DNA from: Ditylenchus dipsaci
Lineage: Eukaryota; Nematoda; Chromadorea; Rhabditida; Anguinidae
Length of the DNA: 64,000 bases
Direction of reading: 5' to 3'
Assembly: GCA_004194705.1 (NCBI GenBank)
Contig: SADC01000365.1
Span: 1-64,000 of the forward strand
The notes below the pieces were generated by a model. It ran no database searches and was not told the origin of the DNA. It saw only the letters and a program-made list of their open reading frames with translations. Shown here piece by piece: positions 54,806-64,000 of the stretch; the first letter of the stretch is position 1, and each line of letters opens with the position of its first letter. Made by a program: the position numbers and the translations under genes.

Positions 54806-55344
54806 TCATTCGTACGAGTGCTCGTACCTGAGCTGAGCAGTCAATGCTGATCGTTACCGATTAGCCGGGTGCGTCCCGGTGGTTTCTGCCTGCGCCACGC
54901 ACTCTTCGGAGTGATTGGCTCAAATTTTGGATTCTGAGCCTCCGCCCTTTAAACTGGAGGGGAATTGTTTTTCGATGAGGAATGAGGGTTCAAATCCTCC
55001 TGAGGGTGCATCTAGAGAGTGGCCCAGAAAAATTCGGCCACCTTAAAAATTGAAGTACGTAACCCCTTACCTGGTCGGTTTCCGATTTTCGGGTGGCAAG
55101 CCCTGGGAAACCCCCTCAACAATCGCCAATACAATACAAGAGACCTGTTTTTAATCACACAAACAAAACAACACCGAAAATATAACATGAGACACGGGTA
55201 GTAAACGTGCAATAACTTTTATTTAAAATACATCCCACCTTCTTCTTCATGATCCGGCTCGATTCTTGTTCTCGCCAGTTTCTTCAAAGCATCGCGTAGC
55301 ATCTCGAATAATGTCCCTCTTGACGCTAAAAAGCTTTGCCATAC

Positions 55345-56463
55345 GGGACACGGACGTTTCCCTGTAAAACCGTTTCCCTGTAAGGCCGTTTCCCTGTAAG
55401 CCGTTTCCCTGTAAGCCGTTTCCCTGTAAGGGACGTTTCCCTGTAAGGAACGACAAGGAACTGTAGCGTGTAGGAAAATTTTGTAGACTCAAATTTGGAT
55501 GAGGGATCGAACTATATCTGAAATAATACCCCTTTGGGTATCCAAATGGTAGTAGGAAAGTATTATTACCCAGAAAGTAGCACTCAGATCATAGTGGGGT
55601 GAGATCAAGAGGTATCCATGTGATGGTACCAGTGTCGAGATACACAGGTAGTGGGCTTAATTGTTAGTACTTGTTGGTAGTACTAGTTGGTGGCATCCAC
55701 ATGGTAGATCTCAGGCGGCACCCACATGGTGGTACCCAGTTACAGTAGAACCTCGTTATAAGATACACCCAATATAAGATACACCTCGTTATAAGATACA
55801 CCTGGGTCCGGTCCCAAGTTAAATAACTCCAGTCAAATTACCCCCTATATAAGATACACCTCGTTATAAGATACAGCTGGGGTCGGTCCCTGGGTGTATC
55901 TTATAACGAGGTTCGACTGTAGTTGAACTTAGATAAGCGCAACATACCAACTTACACCCCTCGATTTTAATACTCTTTGGAGGGGGATGCACTTATACCA
56001 TCGTACTCGAGTCATTCGCATGGTGATACCCAGTTGATCGTGTTATCCAGGTGGTGGTACGGAGGATTTAGTATAATAGACCTGTTTTAGTGCGCAAAAG
56101 ACTATTTGATAAGGTGTATCAGACTGTATTGGCAGGCGGATCACTACTTGGGTAATACCTAAGCACTTCAGTTACTGAAGTTCAGTACCACCACAACTAG
56201 TACTTCCACGTACTTCCTTCGCTTTCCTTTCGGGCGTTGCATGTTACACTGAAAATTACATGAAAACGTGAAAAAAGAAGCGCGGATTAAAAATAAATTG
56301 AAGTCGCGTTCTATTTGGCGAGAAACTGTTTTTACAGGAAAACGTCCCTTACAGGGAAACGGCCTACAGGGAAACGGCTTACAGGGAAACGGCTTACAGG
56401 GAAACGGCTTACAGGGAAACGGCTTTACAGGGAAACGGTTTTACAGGGAAACGTCGCGTACCC
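55345..56463. mobile_element. Array-ended GG...CC element, word GTTTCCCTGTAAGGCC
   Basis: The left array (GGGACACGGACGTTTCCCTG then ACCGTTTCCCTGTAA units) and right array (complement, ending GACGTTTC-type GCGTACCC) are flanked by the exact 9-bp TSD TTGCCATAC (55336-55344, 56464-56472). It interrupts a mariner transposase frame. It contains a pogo-like MITE. The interior is otherwise rich in GGTGGTACC-like words and non-coding. Confidence 0.9.
55743..55919. mobile_element. Pogo-like MITE, word TATAAGATACACC
   Basis: CAGTAGAACCTCGTTATAAG pairs with TTATAACGAGGTTCGACTG. TA flanks both ends (55741-55742, 55920-55921). The layout is three words, GGTCCGGTCCC, TCAAATTACCCCC, two words, GGTCGGTCCC and one inverted word. 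Confidence 0.9.
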
Positions 56464-56760
56464 TTGCCATACCGCTGACCGAGATCATATTTTGCCGTAG
56501 GAAAACCATCGAGGCGCGCAGATCTTGCTTCCTGATTTGAGCCATTACCTGAAATGCTAATTTCATAACGCGAGTTTTGATGCAATAAGAGCCACAAAAA
56601 ATTGTTGAAGTCTCGTCAAAAAAATGGCGTAACAAAACCGTAAAATCAAGACGAATAAGAACAAAGAGCACAAGAGTAAGACAAACTGCTTCAAAAATTA
56701 TAAGAATAGCACATGTTCGAATTTTCTCAAAGTGGCCGCATTTTTTTGGGCCACCATGTA

Positions 56761-57640
56761 TTTATTTTAGCTATCTTTTTATTGATATTACTGAGTCTGC
56801 GTCTAGAAACCATTGGGCAATGTATTGCAAATGAATTGCGAATATTTTCAGCACTTCTTTACTGTCAGCAAATGCCCTAATATTGTGATTTCATGTGAGT
56901 GACAGAATTGTGTAGGATGGAATTGGGTATCATTGAATGTTTCTTGAATTTGAGCTGTAATTTAATACCATCTTTTTCTCTGTATGATAGCTCAAACGAA
57001 AGCCTAAAATCTTGGCTACATTTAAGCATATGAAACGTGTGACTTGTAGGAAAATTGAGAAAATAATAACCAGCCCAGTCAAAGAAAGCCCCAAAAAGAT
57101 CGATTTTCAGGTATTTAGCCTATCTTAGACTATAAATATATCTCCGATAGGTGTGTAACCCTGCGCTGATGATTTCGTTAGACAGCCAAGAGTGTGAAGA
57201 TCATTTAGACGCAAAACTTATAAATAAAGAAATAAGGAGGAGATGAAAAAATAAAACATGCAACTAGTGGTAGTTGAACCTGTGGCCTAGACGATGCATA
57301 TAAAAAGTGGAAGAGGGACGATTGGTATTCGCGAAATTCGTATTCGGCTTTTTTCGTATTCGGCCAGATTCGTATTCGGGTTACCGATAATAGCTTATAA
57401 CTGATAATGGCGGATAATAACCTAATTTAGTTAGAATAACTCGTATTAAATTTATAATTTATTATTATATTATTATTATGATTGCGTTAAATATATAATT
57501 TTTTCGAAAGGAGTTGAAAATTTAGCATTTAAGCTTGAATCATAAGAGCAAATTGAGCATGCCGAACACGATTTCGTTGTCAGAATTTAGGTATTGTCTA
57601 CTGAAAAAATAACTGATGATTGGGGTTAGAGGAAACTTGG
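56761..57640. other. Intergenic segment with small repeat traces
   Basis: Near 57325-57385 four units of ATTCGTATTCGG resemble the arrays of 25091-25856. A minus-strand tRNA-like word (GGCCACAGGTTCAACTACC) is at about 57266-57290. No gene seen. Confidence 0.35.
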
Positions 57641-57692
57641 CAAAAACGAGATTTGCCAAATACGAAAATCGCCGAAACGAAAATATCCAATA

Positions 57693-57870
57693 CAGTCGAG
57701 TCTCGATTTAACGATCACCCGATTTAACGATCACCTTCGATTTAACGATCACCTGGATCGGTCCCTTCAATAATAAATTCCGTCAAATTAGCCCTCGATT
57801 CAACGATCACTCTCGATTTAACGATCACCTGGGTCGGTCCCCGGGTGATCGTTAAATCGAGACTCGACTG
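57693..57870. mobile_element. Pogo-like MITE, word CGATTTAACGATCACC
   Basis: CAGTCGAGTCTCGATTTAAC pairs with GTTAAATCGAGACTCGACTG. TA flanks both ends (57691-57692, 57871-57872). It has the same internal layout as 55743-55919 with a different word. It sits among degenerate TTGCCAAAACGAAA units (57640-58075). Confidence 0.9.
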
Positions 57871-58768
57871 TAGAATATTGCCAAAATGAAAATGGCCAAA
57901 TCGAAATTCACCATGACGAAATTTACCTCATCGAAATATGCCGATATAAAATGGTTCAGTTTTACCCGAAAAACTTTGCTCACCGCCAAATTGCTACCCT
58001 ATTTCTTTTAGGCAAAATCTACTCTTGGCAAATTTCAATGTGGCAAGTTTCGTTTTGGTGAAATGCGATTTTCGCAATCCCTTATTTTCCTGGGTATCTC
58101 TCTCCGAGGAATCTCCCTCCGAAGTGTTCTTCACCTATGTGATTGATATTTTCCGATATTTTTTCTATAAAGTGCACACGTTTGGACCTGTTTCGATTTA
58201 TGGTAAATATAATTGGCGGGGACAACCGTTGTCGGAGACGGCAATGGCCTTTTAACAAGGGATTTATCTAGTTACTGTACTTTGTCAACTTTTACGACTA
58301 ACCAGGAAACCTCAAGTAGTGTCTTTTCTTAAAGGACCATCGCCGTTGATGACAATGGCAATGTAGAGTTTTTGAATTGGCGGGAACAGCCGAAAATGCG
58401 GAAAATGTTTTGGTGGTATTTAATTTTGGCCATAAAATACTGAAAATTAGCCATAAACTCGTCGTGGCCATAAAATACTGAATTTTGGCCATAAACTTTT
58501 GAATTTTGGCCATAAATTTTTGAATTTTGGCCATAAACTTTTGAATTTTGACTATAAACTCGAATTTGGCCATAAAATGCTGAATTTTGGCCATAAATTA
58601 TTGGGTATTGGCCATAAACTCGGTTTGGCTCTAGGTCAATTGAATTCCGCCACCAGTTTTGCTGCGTTATAAAACTGTCTTACACTTTTCATCCTTGCAA
58701 ATTTGCATGTCTTCCACATCAATATTAGAATTCTGTGTGTTTAGAATTATCAAGCTGAACGAACGACA

Positions 58769-59345
58769 ATGAAGTTGTGCCGTGATGTCGGCTCTCCTGA
58801 TGCCTTCTTCAGTGGTTGCTTGCGCTTTGCTACCTGGACTCGCTATTCTAGGTGAGTGTCTTTGATTGACTGGTGATTCATGTTCTGACTAGGTCTACTT
58901 TTCAGTTGACTAACAACATGTGCTCTACAGGGTGTCCCACAAAAACTGGTGCAAAAAAAATTCGTCCAAGGTTTCCCCTCCCGCCGGATTGGGCTTTTTC
59001 GTGTTTTAACGTCTCTTGGACGATGTTGAAAGATAGGAAACATTGGAAGATTCTGAAACACATACGGAAATGACAAGAAATGCGACAAAAAGAATTATAA
59101 AAAATTTAACGAAAATTCAAAAATTGCACCAGTTTTTGTGGGACACCCTGTACGCTCCGATTGCATCAACTGCAGTGCTTTTCAAAAAAAGTTTATTCAA
59201 TTACAGGCGATTGCTTCAACTATCTCAATGGCCGTGGTTATGACTTGGCTTTCCGTTGATCAGTGAGTGCTTAAGTGACAAACTTGTTCTATTAACCCAT
59301 TCTGTATTACAGTGTGCTCTTTCGGAAAAGTCTTCAGCCGAATTG
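58769..59345 (+). CDS. Possible captured gene fragment inside a MULE-like element
   Basis: An ATG at 58769 opens KLCRDVGSPDAFFSGCLRFA and TWTRYSR to a strong donor CTATTCTAG|GTGAGTG (58851). A further segment after an acceptor TTACAG at about 59208 reads AIASTISMAVVMTWLSVD, a likely membrane helix, to GATCA|GTGAGTG (about 59261), then TTACAG|TGTGCTC and VLFRKSLQPN with a stop. I could not join the first and second segments in one frame, and a TA-flanked MITE lies between them. I do not recognise the family. It may be a host gene piece carried by the element. Confidence 0.3.
58928..59150. mobile_element. TA-flanked mariner-type MITE
   Basis: CAGGGTGTCCCACAAAAACT pairs with AGTTTTTGTGGGACACCCTG, and GGTGCAA with TTGCACC. 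TA flanks both ends (58926-58927, 59151-59152). Confidence 0.85.
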
Positions 59346-59419
59346 ACTTCCAGCAGAAACAACAGCAATGAAAATGGAGTATTGTTTGTATATCACAAGT
59401 GTATTTCGATGTTGTGTAA

Positions 59420-60275
59420 TGATCCGAATAAAATTGTTTAGTACATCAGGTTTTTTGAGCATACCGTGTTTGTTGTTTCTTCCCGTGGATAATCTTATAC
59501 TTGTGCAAAGTCAACAGGAGTGGCGAGCTCTCTGTTGGCTTATTAGTAAATGATTGAAAAAATTGGACGGTCACCATCTGCTCTCCCTGCGCTTGTGGTC
59601 GGCCGTCTACCGTACCTTTCTTTGTTATAAATTTTCGGCCGGCTGTCTCGGTCTTTTTGCACTGCACCAGCTGTATTCCAACCCTGGCTAAATGACGTGG
59701 TTAATGTGTCTGCGGGAGTGACTTTATTAGAGTTTTTCCTGGAGTAGTGAAGGATAGGTGAATTTCACAGAAAAGAGACCCAGACTGTGATTCGGGTAAC
59801 TTTGCTGAAAAATGCATTTTAAAAAAATGCTTAAGGGAAGTTTCTGGGACTTTTTTCAAATAAAAAAATCTCTGAAAGGTTTCCAGGTCCGAAAAACCAA
59901 CCCACGATTGTTGGGCATCCTCTAAGTGGCTCTTGAGATCTACTTACTTGAATTCGTGATATTTACCTGAGAAACAAGAAAGTAGGTGTAAAGAAAGGTT
60001 TGTAAAAAACGAAACCTGGTTTCAACTTATCAACACCTGAGAAACTGAGGTAGTCTATAATTTGAGGTCGACCACCTCGGAGTGGATACCTACCCAAGTA
60101 CTAATTAGATATTGAGATTATCAATATATATAACATCATTTTGATCATAACAAGCCATTTCAGTACAAAGTTTTAAGTTTAATACCATAGTTTGTGTGAC
60201 ATTGGAGGTGATAATACTTTGGTGGGCCGATTGACTTGTAGACCAATGACGTAGAGCCAAGTCGAGTTCAATATT
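59420..60275. other. Interior of the array-ended element without clear gene
   Basis: Mixed sequence with short open frames in both strands (for example 59446-59667 minus), none with family features. AATAAAATTG at about 59429 could serve as the poly(A) signal of the putative fragment upstream. Confidence 0.3.
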
Positions 60276-60451
60276 TTATGGCCAAAATCTGATGATTTAC
60301 GGCCACAATTCGGTATATCAAGGCCAAATTTAAGTTTATGGCCAGAATTCAAAAGTTTATGGCCAAAATTAAATAATTTATGGCCATAATTCAGTATTTT
60401 ATGGCCACGTCGAGTTTATGGCCAAAATTAAATATTTTATGGCCAATTTTC

Positions 60452-61432
60452 GACGCTACTGTCATATACCCCCCAAAAAAGCTACTGTAATATACCCCCC
60501 CCCAAAATCGGACCTACTGTCATATACCCCCCCCAAAAACCGACTTTTTTAGGAGTGTCTAAAAACCATTTTTATGCAATAATTTTGCCATAAAAGGTCC
60601 AGAAAAGCAATTAAAAAGGGATTATGGGCTGTATTGGGAGGGAAGGGAATAATACAGGGGCCACTTTTTTTTAGCTGCTTTACCATGTTTTTCAACTCGG
60701 CCGTGGCAAAAATAGACTCTATATGCATTTTATGATCAAGTGTACTTCTCGGAATCATGTCTAAGGTAAGTGCGTGCGCGCATCTCTAACTCTCAAGCCC
60801 CTGCGCCCCCTTCGGGGCGCAGGGGGCTTGGGGGCTTGGAGTTGAGATGCGCACACCCACATACCTTAGACACAAATCACTCGAAAGCGACTCTGGATGC
60901 ATGAAAAAACATGCATACCAGAGTTATTTATGCGGTAGGCCCAGTATTCAAAACTATGTTCAACATCTTTATTTTTTCGCCGAAGAGCATTTCCCTCGTT
61001 CTATAAGGCCAGGCCAGAGGCCCAGCATCCAAAAATTCAGCCTAGCACTCAAAAAGTGCTAGGGCAAGGTGTAAACCCGCGGGTCCCACCCCGCTGATCC
61101 GCTTGGTCCATGAAAAGTACTCATACTTATGCCTGCGCCACAAGTTCCTGGGTTTGAAAGTACTCTTAGACGCTTAGAGAATTAGTACTCTAAGGATACC
61201 AACCATCTCGAGAAGTGGCCCCTGTATTATTCCCTTCCCCTCCCAACACAGCCCGCAATCCCATTTAATTGCTTTTCTGGTCCTTTTATGGCGAAATTAT
61301 TGTGTAAAAATGGTTTTTGACCATCCCTAAAAAAGTCGGTTTTTGGGGGGGGTATATGACAGTAGGTCGATTTTTGGGGGGGGGGTATATTACAGTAGCG
61401 CTTTTTGGGGGGGGGTATATTACAGTAGCGCC
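60452..61432. mobile_element. 8-bp-TSD hairpin element, complete copy
   Basis: 981 bp with ends GACGCTACTG and CAGTAGCGCC and the exact TSD CAATTTTC (60444-60451, 61433-61440). It is about as long as the copy at 50935-51913 and contains the same arms and hairpins. It lies inside the right terminal array of 58412-61471. Confidence 0.9.
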
Positions 61433-61480
61433 CAATTTTCAGTATTTTATGGCCAGTTTTAAATATTACCCAAATGTTTT

Positions 61481-62130
61481 TGTGAATTATTTTTTTCCAG
61501 TTAATATGAAATAACAGGGGATTTCTTATGTTTTTAGTAAAAAAAAATTTTCAAGCCTCACATATGGCTGAAAATTTCCCAAGCTGTGCAATTTTTTGTT
61601 CTGCATCGACTGTGAAAAAGAGTTTTGAATTATATTCACTGTGAAAATTTTTTTGATAAAAAACTGCTGAGAAGTGACCGAAAAATGGCCATTTTCGGCT
61701 ATTTTTGCAAGTGGCGGCCCATAGACACAAAAAAAAAATCGTGTGTCGCCCTCCATTCGATAGCATTTTTCAAGGGCTATCGATTCCACCAAAAATTGAC
61801 CAATTATGTCACATATAGCGAGGGCGCTAGCACAAGAGTGGATCTAATTTTTCAAAAATTTGATATTTTCGAAAAAAGTTTTATTTTAAAATGCTATTTT
61901 CACCACTTTTTAGAGGCAAAAAGGGGGATTTGATCCGAACCAAATTCGCAGGGCTTCAAAACGGTGTAAAATGTGTAAAATTGACACCTTGCCAATTTTG
62001 AGCAGTGGGTCCTTTTTGTTCGAAAACACGATTTTTCAGTCATACAAGTAAATTTGAATTAATCTCGGTTGGTCTCGAGCGGAATTCAAAAATATTTATG
62101 TTTGTTTAGATAAATAGTGTTGAAGTATGT
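61481..62130. other. Non-coding segment
   Basis: An open frame (61625-61933 plus) overlaps an equally long minus frame, and neither shows a family motif. No repeat ends are visible. Confidence 0.3.
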
Positions 62131-62560
62131 AGAATCGTGCCAGGAGTCGGGTTTGTTGAGACCAAAATTGCGATTTCGGCAACCAAAACCCAGAAACCCG
62201 GGGTGTGTACCACCTGACCAGCTGGATATCCAGTGTGATGCCCTGGAAAATAAAATTTTTCAAAATAAGAAAACAAACCATGCTATCATATGATATCATA
62301 TGTGAAATCATGTGGGAAATTAGGTTTGTTAAGACCAAAATTACGATTTTTCTAACTGAAACCCCAAAACCTGGGTAAGGACTACATGACTAGGTGGATA
62401 ATTACCTGGATGGCCTTAAAATGAAAAATATTAAAATTTTGAAAACAAACCTTGCTATCAGATGTAAAATCATGTGGGGAATCAGGTTTGTTAAGACCAA
62501 AATTACGATTTGCCTCACTGAAATCCCAAAACCTGGTGCGCTAGCGTGAGAGTGGAGCTA
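62130..62560. repeat. Tandem ~165-bp satellite units
   Basis: Three diverged units share GGTTTGTTAAGACCAAAATT, ACGATTT and a CACCTG/CAGCTGG patch followed by CCTGGATGGCC. Solo units occur at about 15340-15480, 30690-30960 and 43310-43470, some inside transposons. Confidence 0.65.
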
Positions 62561-63844
62561 ATTTTTCGAATAATCTCAATTTTGGCCTTTTTTTCGATAT
62601 TTTTGTCTCTTGACGCCTTAACATGGCAGATTCGGCCTTATTTCTTTTTGCGTGTCATAGCGCTGGTATTAAGCTACATTTAAATGGAAAGTTAGACGAA
62701 AATAGTTATTTAAAAAAAAATGACGCGCTTGTATGGACCCAATTTTTGCCCATAAATGACCATTTTGAGGGGCGTTTTTTAAGTTGTGTAGGACGACTGA
62801 GTAAGCATAAATCTTTGGTATAAATCTTTGGCATCTTAGTATTTTGCACTGGCTATGATTTGCGTATAAGGTTTTTGTAAGATATTACCTAAAACTTGAG
62901 AAAAAGTTATTGACAATGGCGGGTTTTTAAAAGTTTTAGCAAAGGATAATACACCAAAAATAAAAACCGCGGTCAGAAAAGTTGTTTTAACGCCGTTTCG
63001 AGCCTAAAAATGCAAAGATTTTAATTTGGGCCACGTTTCGACCGAGTTATGTCAGATGTTTGTTTTCGCTCGAAGAAAAAATCATGAGAAATCGACATTT
63101 TAGTAACGCTCGAAGAATTTTTAGTTTTTGTGTAACAATTTTTTGACCTTAAAATCTCAGACAACCATAATGCGTGTACTGGCATAAACTTATAAAAAGG
63201 CTGTAAAACAGCTTGATCCTAGGAGCAGCTATGAACCCGAAGCCTAGTTGTTTTTATCTAAAATTTAAATTCTGTGAATTATATGAGGCGAATCAACAGT
63301 TACTAATAATAGGTTATGGCTCAATGAGAGTCGGCTAAGTCGTCCGATTTGGCATTGTAAAGTAACGTAGGCTCGACCAGTGGATGGTTATTAATTTAGA
63401 ACAATTTTTAAACGCAAACGAAAATAATTCGAAATATATTTTCATGGTTTTTGGTTTTTTCATGGTTTTTCGGGGACTTCAGGAGGCCCTGTCTATCGAA
63501 TTTTTCAAGTAATGTGGAAAAAGCGGCAGCCCTTCGTGCTTGAGTTGTATGCTTGAGCTTGTATGCATTGATGCCTGAGTTGTATTGCATACAAAAATAA
63601 ATAAACCTGTTACTTATTTGCCAAAATAATATATTGTCTCTCAATAAGTAAATCTAACTAGTGATTTTAGTAGTGAGTCTGTAACGTTGTTAGCGCCAGA
63701 CACTTCACAACAAATCATCCACAAGTTTTTCGAGCACACGAGCATCTGCTGCAAACTTTCTAATGCCTTCAGCCAACTTTTCGGTAGACATTGCATCCTA
63801 AAATCAGTCAATCAACTCAATCTCTCAATAATTTACAATAGGAA
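62561..63844. other. Non-coding segment
   Basis: The open frame 62623-62823 has no recognisable domain. At 63330-63400 GTCGGCTAAGTCGTCCGATT followed by TGGCATTG and GCTCGACCAGT matches the interior of the AGGACCAT elements at 34270-34330 and 44715-45005. Confidence 0.3.
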
Positions 63845-63846
63845 TA

Positions 63847-64000
63847 CAGTTGAAGTTCTCTATAACGACTCTCAAGGACCGGCTAAACTTAGTCGTTATA
63901 GAGAGCGTCGTTATAAAGAGCGTCGTTTTGACTTGAATGACTTAGCTCAGGACCAAATAGTTTTTTTTTCTGGATCGTTATAGAGAGCGTCGTTATAAAG
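63847..64000. mobile_element. Pogo-like MITE, word CGTTATAGAGAG, cut by the window end
   Basis: The left end CAGTTGAAGTTCTCTATAAC follows TA (63845-63846). The words TCGTTATAGAGAGCG and TCGTTATAAAGAGCG repeat in the inverse of the family layout. The right end lies beyond the window. Confidence 0.75.

Larger units (their letters stand above)
55015..56758 (-). mobile_element. Deleted Tc1/mariner element split by an array-ended element
   Basis: The ends GAGAGTGGCCC and GGGCCACCATG, with inner TTCGGCCACC and GTGGCCGCATT, are inverted between TA dinucleotides (55013-55014, 56759-56760). The minus strand reads a transposase N-terminus on the right (about 56560-56465: MAQIRKQDLRASMVFLRQN, then MISVSGMA) continuing on the left of the insertion (MAKLFSVKRDIIRDATRCFE, then ETGENKN, to about 55250), a helix-turn-helix domain. 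The catalytic domain is deleted. Confidence 0.75.
58412..61471. mobile_element. Array-ended GG...CC element, word TTTTGGCCATAAAATACTGAA
   Basis: Left array 58424-58620 and right array 60276-60443 plus 61433-61455 consist of about 20-bp units around GGCCATAAA. The ends are GGTGGTATTTAATTTTGGCC on the left and the complement of GGGTAATATTTAAAACTGGCC-like sequence on the right. The exact 9-bp TSD AAATGTTTT lies at 58403-58411 and 61472-61480. A 981-bp hairpin element interrupts the right array. The interior (58640-60270) holds a possible captured gene fragment. Confidence 0.85.

Noticed and set aside
61625..61933. 102-codon open frame as a gene
   Set aside because: No domain, no splice context, and an overlapping minus-strand frame of similar length; likely chance.
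62623..62823. 66-codon open frame as a gene
   Set aside because: No homology features; similar flanking sequence to non-coding repeat tracts.

Overview
The window is eukaryotic, AT-rich and dominated by DNA transposons. Host genes have many short introns with GT...AG borders and acceptors such as TTTTCAG, TTTTAG or TTTCAG, and small exons (18 coding exons for 422 residues in one gene). This suits a small-intron invertebrate such as a nematode or another ecdysozoan, but I cannot place it further. There is no tRNA, rRNA or CRISPR array I can defend.

Five host genes can be assembled exon by exon with the frame kept throughout: an exosome RRP46/EXOSC5 subunit (6923-7831, +); a ZIP metal transporter of the ZIP8/ZIP14 type (8386-36855, +); a UAP56-binding mRNA export adaptor of the UIF/FYTTD1 type (37052-38636, -); signal peptidase complex subunit 2 (39921-41093, +); and TFIID subunit TAF6 (41385-47819, +). 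They are compact except where transposons have entered. The ZIP gene is split by a 26-kb intron (8936-34976) that is almost entirely mobile DNA. Two TAF6 introns have also swollen, to 3.5 kb and 1.0 kb.

The rest (1-6633, the giant intron, and 48.1-64 kb) is nested transposons, many with both ends and an exact target-site duplication (TSD). Superfamilies seen are PIF/Harbinger, Tc1/mariner, hAT with small hAT derivatives, TA-flanked pogo-like MITEs, putative piggyBac-like TTAA ends, an 8-bp-TSD hairpin family, and Mutator-like elements (MULEs).

The most unusual system is a large set of elements whose terminal inverted repeats are arrays of short tandem repeats, each family using a different repeat 'word'. 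Those with resolvable ends begin with GG, end with CC and are mostly flanked by 8-10 bp TSDs. Three elements with array ends carry MULE transposase remains, and one (48236-53954) would encode an uninterrupted 553-residue transposase with a FLYWCH-like zinc finger if a later insertion were subtracted. A parallel case is a set of seven ~180-bp pogo-like MITEs that keep one internal layout while each uses its own repeated word.
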